A DNA stretch of 27,270 bases from JAAOZN01 sp964421575 (GTDB lineage: Archaea; Thermoproteota; Nitrososphaeria; Nitrososphaerales; JAAOZN01), in the NCBI GenBank assembly GCA_964421575.1, contig CAYQXI010000076.1:1-27270 (forward strand), given 5' to 3'. This document shows, piece by piece, positions 7,587-14,367 of this stretch (position 1 is its first letter; every line of letters starts with the position of its first letter). The position numbers and the translations under genes were made by a program. The notes below the pieces were generated by a model. That model saw only the letters and a list, made by a program, of their open reading frames with translations, was not told the origin of the DNA and did no database searches.

Positions 7587-8135
7587 ATGCCAAGATTCTA
7601 TACTGGAAGCGGAGATAGAGGCGAAACCACCCTCCTTGGGGGTGTTAGAGTAGGTAAAGATGATGCGAGAGTGAATGCACTAGGTGAACTCGATGAAGCA
7701 AACTGCATAATCGGCTTTGCAAGAAGCTTCGTAAAACTGCCTGAAGTCGATTCCATACTAGAGAGGGTGCAGCAAGACCTCTTCACCATCGGCTTAGACG
7801 TCATAGCACCCCTCCAAAACAGAAGCCGAGTAAGCGAAGATATGGTTAAAGCGCTCGAGGAACATCTTGACCTACTAGCCAAAGACCTACCAGAATATCG
7901 CAGATTCGTGCTACCAAATGGAACACCAGAAGTAGCCTCACTCTACCTCGCGAGAAGCATCGTAAGAAGGGTTGAGCGGACAATAGTGAAGATGGCAAGA
8001 ACAGCACCGAATCTTCTTCCGTCAATAAAGTATCTGAACAGACTCTCTTCACTGCTTTACGTCGCCGCTAGGTACACCGCATTAAAGACAGGAGTGGTGG
8101 AGAAAGAGTGGGTGAGCAGTGACGAATCTAAGTAG
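7587..8135 (+). CDS. Cob(I)alamin adenosyltransferase, PduO type
   Basis: This enzyme transfers the adenosyl group of ATP to cob(I)alamin to give adenosylcobalamin, a cytosolic step of B12 assembly or salvage. The 182-residue length is normal. Visible PduO-family motifs are the N-terminal ATP loop (YTGSGDRGETTLLGG), KDDARVNALGELDEAN, the NGTPEVASLYLARSIVRRVER helix carrying the conserved Arg pair, and KYLNRLSSLLYVAARY near the C-terminus. It stands alone with its own promoter; its stop overlaps the end of the convergent porB gene by 8 bp. Adenosylcobalamin use implies enzymes such as methylmalonyl-CoA mutase or class II ribonucleotide reductase elsewhere in the genome. Confidence 0.9.
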   Translation: MPRFYTGSGDRGETTLLGGVRVGKDDARVNALGELDEANCIIGFARSFVKLPEVDSILERVQQDLFTIGLDVIAPLQNRSRVSEDMVKALEEHLDLLAKDLPEYRRFVLPNGTPEVASLYLARSIVRRVERTIVKMARTAPNLLPSIKYLNRLSSLLYVAARYTALKTGVVEKEWVSSDESK

Positions 8136-9063
8136 AGGTCTCCACAGGCGGAAGCCCATACTTAGCGCACCTTTCGTCAATGTACCTCTGAATCAGCTCG
8201 ATATCTTTCTCAGATAGGTGCCTAAACCTACCCTGCATCTTAAGATACTCTGCAACAGGCCTCCTGCGCGCAGGTTTAACTGTAAGCCTAAACTGCCCAT
8301 TCTCAATTTCGTAAAGGAGGAAGACACCAGTCTGGACACCTAACCTACTGACTTGAATCGTTTTCTCGCTTGGGATACGCCAGCCGGGTGTGCAAGGTGT
8401 GTATACGTGTAAATAAGCAGGTCCCTCAACGTCAAGCCCCTTCTTCGCTTTGTTGATCAAATCTAGAGGATAGGCTAGCGTAGCCGTAGCAACGTAAGGT
8501 ATGCCGTGGGCAGCGACTATTGCTGGGAGATCCTTCTTAAATGTCATCTGACCAGCAGGCCTCGCCTTACCCGGGGGTGAAGTAGTAGTCCAAGCGCCGT
8601 AAGGGGTTGAGCTGGATCTTTGTATCCCAGTGTTCATGTACGCTTCGTTGTCCAAACAGACATAGAGGAAGTCGTGGCCGCGCTCAAGAGCTCCTGAAAG
8701 CGCCTGTAAACCGATATCAGCTGTAGCACCGTCGCCAGCAAAGCACACTACGTGAATCTTCTTCTCAGGTATCACCTTCTTCCTCATCAAGACCTTCAGA
8801 GCAGCCTCTATGCCAGAAGCAACGGCTGCTGCGTTCTCAAATGCCACGTGATACCAAGGCACAGCCCAAGCGGTGTAAGGGTATGGTGAAGAAACCACTT
8901 CAAGGCAACCTGTTGGGGAAACAACGATAACATTGGGTCCAGCAGCTTTCAAAACGAGTCTTACAGCGATGGTTTCTCCGCACCCTTGGCAGGCTCTGTG
9001 ACCTGGTGTGAAGTATTCCTCAAGTGGTATATCTTTAATACTCTTGTATGCTTGCATGGCCAT
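8128..9063 (-). CDS. porB: Pyruvate:ferredoxin oxidoreductase, beta subunit
   Basis: The beta subunit binds thiamine diphosphate and a [4Fe-4S] cluster in the complex that interconverts pyruvate and acetyl-CoA plus CO2 with ferredoxin. The 311 residues show CQGCG (Cys25, Cys28), Cys53 in PTGCLEV, and a late Cys in YTPCTPGW as cluster ligands. The TPP motif is GDGATADIGLQAL continuing to LDNEAYMNTG. SSPYPYTAWAVPWYH is typical of PorB rather than the 2-oxoglutarate enzyme. It is the last gene of the operon, 3 bp after porA. Confidence 0.9.
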   Translation of the reverse strand: MAMQAYKSIKDIPLEEYFTPGHRACQGCGETIAVRLVLKAAGPNVIVVSPTGCLEVVSSPYPYTAWAVPWYHVAFENAAAVASGIEAALKVLMRKKVIPEKKIHVVCFAGDGATADIGLQALSGALERGHDFLYVCLDNEAYMNTGIQRSSSTPYGAWTTTSPPGKARPAGQMTFKKDLPAIVAAHGIPYVATATLAYPLDLINKAKKGLDVEGPAYLHVYTPCTPGWRIPSEKTIQVSRLGVQTGVFLLYEIENGQFRLTVKPARRRPVAEYLKMQGRFRHLSEKDIELIQRYIDERCAKYGLPPVETST

Positions 9064-9066
9064 ATT

Positions 9067-10257
9067 CTATATCCTCGCTTGGATGAATTCTACTTTATGG
9101 CTTATTTCTTCTTTGGAGACCGCCTCTAGTGCCCGCTCACCCATTTTAATAAACTCTTTCACCGTTATGTCTCTGCCACCTAAACCTGCTACAAAGCTAA
9201 GAACCGCTGGTCGATCTCTTTCATCATATAATACGTTCCGTATATCACCGTATATAGGTCCACCTAACCCGCCTGCAGAAATCGCACGATCCACAACCGC
9301 CACAGCCTTAACTCCACTAAGCACTTCCTTTATCTCCTGAATGGGGAAAGGTCTGTAGAGCTTGAGTTTAATAAGACCTACTTTCCTACCCTCCTTCCTC
9401 ATCTTATCAACAGCCATCCGCCCTGTACCTGCGAATCCTCCTGCGATGAGTATAGCTGCTTCAGCATCCTCAAGCCTATATGTCTCTAGAGGAGCGTAGT
9501 ATCGACCAAAAAGGTCACCGAATTCACGCCAGACCTCCAAGATTACATCCTTAGATGCGTTGAGCGCCAACTCATTCTGAACCTTAAGCTCGGTCTGAAT
9601 ATCCGGACTACCTACAGGACCCCAAGTGCTGGGCTGGTCTGGTGTAAGCCTGTATATAGCCTTCCTATGTTTGGGTAGGAAGCGGTCAACCTCGTCTTGA
9701 TCGAGCGTGACAAGAGGCTCTATCACATGCGTCACGTGGAAGCCGTCGAAGCAGACCGCCACAGGGAGGAGAACCCTTTCATCCTCAGCTATCTTAAACG
9801 CCTGAAGCGTGTGATCAAAGACTTCTTGTGCGTTCTCAGCATATATCTGGATCCAACCGCAGTCTCTTGAAGCCATCATATCACTCTGGTCACCCCAGAT
9901 GTTTAGATTCGGCGAAAGGCATCTGTTAGTAACACCCATAACGATAGGTAGCCTATTACCAGCTGCGATGAAGAGCATCTCATGCATCAAAGCAAGACCT
10001 TGCCCAGCTGTCGAGGTATAAACTCGAGCACCAGCCGCGCTGGCACCTATACAGGCGCTCATAGCCGAATGCTCTGATTCAACATTTATGTACTCAGCGT
10101 CCAGTTCACCGTTCGCGACGTATTCAGCTAAGCGCTCCACAATATGTGTCTGAGGCGTTATTGGATATGCTGCGATCACATCTACATTTGCGAGTTTAAC
10201 TGCAAGCGAAGCCGCGTGTGAGCCCTCTATAGCTATCCTTTTACTCAACCCGATCAC
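9067..10257 (-). CDS. porA: Pyruvate:ferredoxin oxidoreductase, alpha subunit
   Basis: A 396-residue subunit that contributes the pyrimidine-binding half of the thiamine site. Visible features are AAYPITPQTHIVERLAEY near the N-terminus, the VESEHSAMSACIGASAAGAR segment with the catalytic-site Glu, TSTAGQGLALMHE, and CLSPNLNIWGDQSD. The C-terminal part (about 255-396) has the Rossmann-like domain (AILIAGGFAGTGRMAV, VGLIKLKLYRPFP). It overlaps porD by 4 bp and precedes porB by 3 bp, so the complex is made from one polycistronic message. Confidence 0.9.
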   Translation of the reverse strand: MIGLSKRIAIEGSHAASLAVKLANVDVIAAYPITPQTHIVERLAEYVANGELDAEYINVESEHSAMSACIGASAAGARVYTSTAGQGLALMHEMLFIAAGNRLPIVMGVTNRCLSPNLNIWGDQSDMMASRDCGWIQIYAENAQEVFDHTLQAFKIAEDERVLLPVAVCFDGFHVTHVIEPLVTLDQDEVDRFLPKHRKAIYRLTPDQPSTWGPVGSPDIQTELKVQNELALNASKDVILEVWREFGDLFGRYYAPLETYRLEDAEAAILIAGGFAGTGRMAVDKMRKEGRKVGLIKLKLYRPFPIQEIKEVLSGVKAVAVVDRAISAGGLGGPIYGDIRNVLYDERDRPAVLSFVAGLGGRDITVKEFIKMGERALEAVSKEEISHKVEFIQARI

Positions 10258-10550
10258 TCCTCTTCATCGACCATCTTAATTGCCTTCCTAGCGCATTCTT
10301 CGGCGCATATGCCGCATCCTTTACAGTATCGGAGATCGATCTCATACATACCATCTTGGTTAATGAAGATAGCACCATCTGGGCAGTAGACCCAACACAT
10401 CCCGCATTTAGTACACAGTTTTGCGTCGAGAATCGGTCTTTGGCTTCTGAAAGAACCTGTTTCATACTGCTTAGCTGAGCCGGGGACAAAGATTATTCCA
10501 GCTATCGGTAAGGTTTTAACTGTTGGTTTATCTTCACTCAATTCACTCAC
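10254..10550 (-). CDS. porD: Pyruvate:ferredoxin oxidoreductase, delta (ferredoxin) subunit
   Basis: A 98-residue 2[4Fe-4S] ferredoxin subunit that passes electrons from the PorB cluster to free ferredoxin. Cluster ligands are Cys46/49/52/56 (CTKCGMCWVYCP) and Cys76/79/82/86 (CKGCGICAEEC). The second motif ends EECA rather than the common CP. The N-terminal IAGIIFVPGSAKQYETGSFR stretch is typical of PorD. It overlaps porC by 8 bp upstream and porA by 4 bp downstream. Confidence 0.9.
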   Translation of the reverse strand: MSELSEDKPTVKTLPIAGIIFVPGSAKQYETGSFRSQRPILDAKLCTKCGMCWVYCPDGAIFINQDGMYEIDLRYCKGCGICAEECARKAIKMVDEEE

Positions 10551-11094
10551 CTATCACAACCTCGTTAAAACCTCTTATGACTGCTTTTGCATTCAGCTCC
10601 CCAGCCTTACCACCGAACCTCTCCTTTACAGCCTCTACAACATAGTGTAGGTCAACCATACCTATCACCCTAACAGCGGCTCCAAGCATCGTCGTATTAA
10701 CGATCGGTACCCCGAGTGTTTCACGCGCTATCTTCATAGCGTCGATTACTGCAAGCTTGCAGCTCACACCGAGCTCCCCTCTAAGCTCATTTAACGACTT
10801 CCTTGTATTTATTATAACCGCTCCACCATTCTTAAGGCCTTGTAGAACGTTTACTGTTTTAAAGAGACGAGGATCAATAACTATCACCACATCAGGCTCA
10901 TACACCTCAGAACGTACAGCTATAGGCTCCTTATCTAACCTATTAAACGCCACAACAGGAGCACCACGTCTCTCAGGACCAAAGGAAGGTGAAGCTTGCG
11001 CGTACCACCCTTGAGTTATGGCCGCGTGTGCAAGGAGCTCCGCAGCTGTTACAGCTCCTTGCCCACCTCGCCCGTGCCAACGAATTTCAATCAA
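10543..11094 (-). CDS. porC: Pyruvate:ferredoxin oxidoreductase, gamma subunit
   Basis: A 183-residue gamma subunit, the first gene of the four-gene por operon. The signature WHGRGGQGAVTAAELLAHAA follows the N-terminus, then SFGPERRGAPVVAFNR and a late VNTTMLGAAVRV segment. The gamma domain packs against alpha and may help bind CoA. The start is TTG at 11092-11094, preceded by GGTGA six bases upstream; an in-frame stop lies just beyond, so no longer start is possible. The order gamma-delta-alpha-beta matches many archaeal por operons. Confidence 0.88.
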   Translation of the reverse strand: MIEIRWHGRGGQGAVTAAELLAHAAITQGWYAQASPSFGPERRGAPVVAFNRLDKEPIAVRSEVYEPDVVIVIDPRLFKTVNVLQGLKNGGAVIINTRKSLNELRGELGVSCKLAVIDAMKIARETLGVPIVNTTMLGAAVRVIGMVDLHYVVEAVKERFGGKAGELNAKAVIRGFNEVVIGE

Positions 11095-11100
11095 ACGTAT

Positions 11101-11150
11101 TCACCATTGTCTCTTGACGTAGAGCTAACGGGTTTTCTGAGATATATGCT
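11101..11150 (-). promoter_or_regulatory. por operon promoter and ribosome binding site
   Basis: On the minus strand AGCATATATC (11141-11150) is a good TATA-like box, predicting transcription start near 11119. The GGTGA Shine-Dalgarno-like site at 11101-11105 lies 6 nt before the TTG start. A second AT-rich candidate (GATATAAAAAAA on the minus strand) lies near 11165-11176. Confidence 0.45.
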
Positions 11151-11211
11151 TAACTTGTTTCGTTTTTTTATATCTATCAACATTTCTTTTTTTACTTAAC
11201 ATTGTCGCTAA

Positions 11212-11880
11212 TTAATGCTTATATCTTCGAATTTTTACGCCGTCATCAAGCAGCTTTTTTATATATTTCTCTATAGCGGGTATGGCTAACCGCAGATCCT
11301 TCTCCTTTATGACTACGTCTGCTCTAGATTCTACTATTGGCTGGGCGCAGAAGGCTATCTTGAGCCCAGCTAGCTCAAAGAGTGTTAGGTCGTTCGCTCC
11401 ATCTACTATCGCTATTATCTGCTCTTTCGGTTCCTCCAGCGTTTTAACCAAACCTTGTATCGAATTTGCTTTATTTGAATCGACCCTTATAACTACGGAG
11501 TCGAGGCGATCGCCTACGAAGACGAGTTCGTTAGCGAAGATGTAATCTAAGCCTACTTCCTTTTGAATTCTTTCAGCCAGTAAAGTGAAGCCTCCTGAGA
11601 CGGAAGCCAGCATAAACCCCATCTCTCTTAGTATTTTGCATGCTTCTTTTGCGCCCGGCATAAGCCTAAGGCTGTTGGAGACGTTTAGGCAATCACTGTA
11701 ACTCGCCCCTTTTAATTGTTGTATCCGTAGGTAAAGTCCTTGTTCCCAGTCTATCTCTCCCCTTATCCCCTTCATTGTTATGTCCCAGATTTTATCCTCA
11801 ATACCTTTCAGCTTTGCGAGCTCGGGTAGGAATTCCCCGTCCACTAAAACCCCTTCTAGGTCAAAGATCGCCAGCATCAA
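11212..11880 (-). CDS. serB: Phosphoserine phosphatase-like HAD hydrolase
   Basis: A 222-residue HAD phosphatase that probably removes phosphate from phosphoserine in serine synthesis. HAD motif I is DLEGVLVDGE with the nucleophile Asp7; the usual second Asp is Glu9, as in ThrH and some archaeal SerB proteins. Motif II is the SVSGGF serine (93/95), motif III Lys137 (VDSNKANS), motif IV Asp160-x3-Asp164 (VDGANDL). The cap (residues 20-70) resembles SerB (ITMKGIRGEIDWEQG). The frame can begin at TTG 11880, but ATG 11877 with a GGTG-containing site about 8 nt upstream is the likelier start. The exact substrate is inferred, not shown. Confidence 0.75.
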   Translation of the reverse strand: MMLAIFDLEGVLVDGEFLPELAKLKGIEDKIWDITMKGIRGEIDWEQGLYLRIQQLKGASYSDCLNVSNSLRLMPGAKEACKILREMGFMLASVSGGFTLLAERIQKEVGLDYIFANELVFVGDRLDSVVIRVDSNKANSIQGLVKTLEEPKEQIIAIVDGANDLTLFELAGLKIAFCAQPIVESRADVVIKEKDLRLAIPAIEKYIKKLLDDGVKIRRYKH

Positions 11881-11954
11881 CAGACACCTTACTTCGTATT
11901 CATCCCTGTTACCGCACCTTTCTGCTACTAGGCTTCATGGTTGCCCTACTTAAC

Positions 11955-11966
11955 CTTTAATATATC
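11955..11966. promoter_or_regulatory. TATA-like box for the 44-aa peptide/DUF123/HAD unit
   Basis: CTTTAATATATC predicts a plus-strand transcript start near 11986. This leaves a short leader carrying GAGGT (11991-11995), 7 nt before the ATG at 12003. The same AT block could also serve the minus-strand SerB-like gene. Confidence 0.5.
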
Positions 11967-12002
11967 TCTTACTATGTATGTAGGGAGTTAGAGGTAAGTG
12001 GT

Positions 12003-12137
12003 ATGCTTAATTGGTTAGAAGCAGTAGCTGCCAATGGTTCCTCCGATCTCATGCTCCCTATAATCCTCTTGGTAGTAGCTTTGGGTTTCGTTGGGTTCGT
12101 CATTCTAATATTGATCGGCAAAGGAAGAGCCGATTAG
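12003..12137 (+). CDS. Small single-helix membrane protein, 44 residues
   Basis: This short reading frame begins ATG-CTT-AAT-TGG and ends TAG. Residues 1-16 form a polar/amphipathic N-terminus (MLNWLEAVAANGSSDL), residues 17-38 one continuous hydrophobic helix (PIILLVVALGFVGFVILIL), and the tail GKGRAD is positively charged, predicting an anchor with its C-terminus in the cytosol. Support for expression is a GAGGT ribosome binding site 7 nt upstream, a TATA-like box about 43 nt upstream of the ATG, and 1-nt spacing to the next gene. No family is recognised. It could be a small membrane-complex subunit or a membrane recruiter. Confidence 0.6.
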   Translation: MLNWLEAVAANGSSDLMLPIILLVVALGFVGFVILILIGKGRAD

Positions 12138-12138
12138 T

Positions 12139-12630
12139 TTGACTAGAGGCGTCTATACTCTGCTCATAAAGCTAGAGAACCAATACCGCATCAGTCTCAA
12201 ACCAAATAAAGGCTGGTATCTCCCAAAAGGTTACTACGTTTACACAGGCTCAGCACTAGGTAGAGGCTCAACCAGCTTGGAGAAGCGTTTAAAGAGGCAT
12301 CTAAGGGTTAATAAGAAGGTCTTCTGGCATATTGATCGGCTCCTTAATGGCTCTGGTAAAGTTATCAAGGTTGCCTACGCTATAGCCGCAGCAAAGATGG
12401 AGTGTGAACTTAACCAAACGATATCTTCACTTCTACAATCTACACCGATCAAGGGATTCGGCTCATCAGATTGCAGAGGCGGATGTATGGGGCACTTACT
12501 CTATCTAAATTCTCAACCGCGAGATCTTACTCTAACGCTTCGTAGAGCTTACCAGCTACTTGGGTTGAACTATAGAGAGCTCAGTGTCGAGTCTAAAGGA
12601 AGATGTAACTTTGGATCTGGTTATATTTGA
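12139..12630 (+). CDS. DUF123 (GIY-YIG-like) protein
   Basis: A 163-residue protein of the DUF123 family, related to GIY-YIG endonucleases and seen in archaea and thermophilic bacteria. Visible signatures are GWYLPKGYYVYTGSALGRG (residues 25-43, the GIY-YIG-like core), a Leu-x2-Arg-x3-Arg-His segment (LEKRLKRHLR), the conserved FWHIDRLL, and the C-terminal GFGSSDCRGGCMGHLLYL. These suggest a DNA-acting nuclease, but activity has not been inferred from anything beyond the fold. It begins with TTG right after the 44-residue peptide gene and overlaps the next HAD gene by 47 bp, so all three are likely co-expressed. Confidence 0.8.
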   Translation: MTRGVYTLLIKLENQYRISLKPNKGWYLPKGYYVYTGSALGRGSTSLEKRLKRHLRVNKKVFWHIDRLLNGSGKVIKVAYAIAAAKMECELNQTISSLLQSTPIKGFGSSDCRGGCMGHLLYLNSQPRDLTLTLRRAYQLLGLNYRELSVESKGRCNFGSGYI

Positions 12631-13270
12631 TCTCGACGGCACTTTGGTGGAGTTTAAGTATCGCTATATTGAAGCAAAGAAGAGTGTATTACATCTTTTA
12701 GAATCGATTGGAATATCCTTACCGTCTGATGTCACACTAAAACCTACCCAAGACCTGTTCGATGAAATCGCGAACCAAGTTAATAAGAATGGTTCACTCG
12801 ATCTAGATGAAGTTATGATGAAAGTTAATGAGGTGATCTACCAGTATGAAATGGAAGCCGCGACCTCCACGACAATATTTCAAGACACTAAAGATGTTTT
12901 AGAGGCACTCAAGAGTATGAATATTAAGATCGCACTGGTTACGAATAACGGTAAAAGGGCTACTGAGTTTGTGTTAACGCGTTTCAAAATAAAAGATTTT
13001 TTTGACGTCATTGTGACTAGGAATGATGGGTTTAAGTTAAAACCTTACCCAGATGGAATATTGTGGGTCTTGAATAAAGTAGGCGCCACTAAAAGAAAGA
13101 CGCTCTTTGTTGGGGACAGCCACATTGACGTGAAAGCTGGAAGAGCGGCTGGTGTTATTGTGGTAGCGCTAAAGAGCTCGTTCTTTGAATCGATTAACGA
13201 GTCTGAAATCAAACCAGATTACCTTATAGATCGCCTCTCTGACATACTACTTTTGATTAGAAGACTGTAG
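12584..13270 (+). CDS. HAD superfamily phosphatase (phosphoglycolate phosphatase-like)
   Basis: A 228-residue HAD hydrolase with the nucleophile motif IFDLDGTLVEF, motif II in IALVTNNGKR, motif III Lys in GFKLKPYPDG, and motif IV in LFVGDSHIDVKAGRAAG. The helical cap inserted after motif I (about residues 25-90) marks the C1 class that includes phosphoglycolate phosphatase and beta-phosphoglucomutase; the substrate is unknown. The longest start is GTG 12584, inside the DUF123 gene. TTG 12611, directly before the first beta strand, is an alternative. Confidence 0.8.
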   Translation: MSSLKEDVTLDLVIFDLDGTLVEFKYRYIEAKKSVLHLLESIGISLPSDVTLKPTQDLFDEIANQVNKNGSLDLDEVMMKVNEVIYQYEMEAATSTTIFQDTKDVLEALKSMNIKIALVTNNGKRATEFVLTRFKIKDFFDVIVTRNDGFKLKPYPDGILWVLNKVGATKRKTLFVGDSHIDVKAGRAAGVIVVALKSSFFESINESEIKPDYLIDRLSDILLLIRRL

Positions 13271-13285
13271 TTCAGCTTTCATCAA

Positions 13286-13294
13286 GTTTATAGG
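13286..13294 (+). promoter_or_regulatory. TATA-like box of the NikR gene
   Basis: GTTTATAGG, centred near 13290, predicts transcription start near 13316. This favours TTG 13320 over TTG 13302 as the NikR start. Confidence 0.35.
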
Positions 13295-13319
13295 CAAGGT
13301 TTTGGAAGCTTCCTTAGGG

Positions 13320-13745
13320 TTGAAGAATAGAGGAGAACCGGTTAAGAGGATCAGCATATCTTTACCACCCGCACTGCTGACGCTCTTTGACAAGATATCA
13401 ACATCGATGGGCTACACTGAGCGCTCACGAGCTATACAAGCGGCGATGAGGAACTTCATAAGCGAATTTCAATGGAGCGCCGCGCCTGAGTCAAGCGGCT
13501 CAGCTGTAATCTTGATTATCTACAACCACGAGGTCGGTGGGCTTGATGAAAAGATAACCGATATCCAGCATAACTTCCGTCAAATCGTATCCTCAACGCT
13601 GCACATCCATCTGGATGAGACCCGATGTTTAGCGATCATAGTTGCGAGAGGATCAAGCGTTGAAATAAAGGAGATTAGCGAAAAGCTCGCCTCACTAAGG
13701 GGGATTCTGCAGCTGAAAGTGGACTACTTTGAGCACTTGGCGTAA
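13320..13745 (+). CDS. nikR: NikR-type nickel-responsive regulator
   Basis: A 141-residue regulator with an N-terminal ribbon-helix-helix DNA-binding domain (VKRISISLPPALLTLFDKI, then GYTERSRAIQAAMRNFI) and a C-terminal ACT-like nickel-binding domain. All four high-affinity Ni(II) ligands of E. coli NikR (His76, His87, His89, Cys95) have equivalents at His84, His95, His97 and Cys103 with identical spacing (11, 2, 6). It should bind operators as a tetramer when nickel is present, repressing uptake or tuning nickel enzymes. No nickel transporter is in the window. The frame stays open to TTG 13302, but the TATA-like box and family N-termini favour TTG 13320. Confidence 0.85.
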   Translation: MKNRGEPVKRISISLPPALLTLFDKISTSMGYTERSRAIQAAMRNFISEFQWSAAPESSGSAVILIIYNHEVGGLDEKITDIQHNFRQIVSSTLHIHLDETRCLAIIVARGSSVEIKEISEKLASLRGILQLKVDYFEHLA

Positions 13746-13750
13746 AATCG

Positions 13751-14251
13751 GTGCGCACAGTTTTGTTTGACTTAAACTACCTACTAAAACTCGTCTCAAG
13801 CCTAGGGTACCTTGGCGCTCTACTAGCTGGGATGCTCGGCTCGAGCAGCCTTTTCATACCGTTCTTCCCATCTTATATTATAATAGCGCTTCTTGGTGCA
13901 ACCCTTAACCCATTAATAGTAGGGTTACTAGGCGGATTAGGCGCAGGAGTTGGGCAGTTCCTACACTATTATGTTGGGTTAGGTAGCAGATACCTTATGC
14001 CAGATCAGTGGAAAGGTAGGTTAGATTCTTGGCGAAAGAAACTCGACAAGTATGGTGTTCTCTTAATCTTCGCCTTTGCCGCCACCCCACTTACACCAGA
14101 TGACATAATCTGGATACCCCTTGGTGCAATGAGATATCCGAAGTTGAAAGCACTTATGGCGGCGGTGTCCGGTAAGGTGCTTCTGAACCTCATCTATGCT
14201 TACGTTGGCTACTTTGGTTGGGGGTATATTACAGATGTCTTCTTTCTGTAG
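13751..14251 (+). CDS. VTT/DedA-like (SNARE-associated) membrane protein
   Basis: A 166-residue integral membrane protein of the VTT (DedA/SNARE-associated) type, linked in other organisms to lipid flipping. Hydrophobic segments lie near residues 10-35, 42-72, 96-112 and 128-165. Family-like features are the N-terminal FIPFFPSYIIIALLGA, the GLGAGVGQFLHYYVG re-entrant region, and a C-terminal FAFAATPLTPDDIIWIPLGAMRYP, resembling the DedA F/Y-R-(x)-P loop though the key Arg is absent. GTG 13751 starts 5 nt after nikR, so the two are probably one operon. Confidence 0.7.
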   Translation: MRTVLFDLNYLLKLVSSLGYLGALLAGMLGSSSLFIPFFPSYIIIALLGATLNPLIVGLLGGLGAGVGQFLHYYVGLGSRYLMPDQWKGRLDSWRKKLDKYGVLLIFAFAATPLTPDDIIWIPLGAMRYPKLKALMAAVSGKVLLNLIYAYVGYFGWGYITDVFFL

Positions 14252-14328
14252 TGTAGAGTGGGTGTATAAGTAGCTTCGGCGACCAAAGAGTCTAGTGAAA
14301 AAGCCTTTCTAGCGATACCTCGTAAAGA

Positions 14329-14341
14329 GTTAATAAAATAG
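14329..14341 (+). promoter_or_regulatory. TATA-like box of the hef gene
   Basis: GTTAATAAAATAG lies about 32 nt before the TTG at 14368, predicting a leader of only a few bases. The rest of the 116-bp gap after the VTT gene shows nothing else recognisable. Confidence 0.4.
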
Positions 14342-14367
14342 TTCGGCTAAATGTAGAAGAGTAACTC

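Noticed and set aside
11160..11200. T-rich tracts as a transcription terminator
   Set aside because: The T-runs are on the plus strand, while the gene ending here (SerB-like) and the por operon are on the minus strand. AT-rich promoter sequence is the better reading.
14252..14367. Possible RNA gene in the gap before hef
   Set aside because: No tRNA-like T-loop, CCA end or extended stem is visible; only a TATA-like box is supported. The other gaps were read the same way without an RNA gene.
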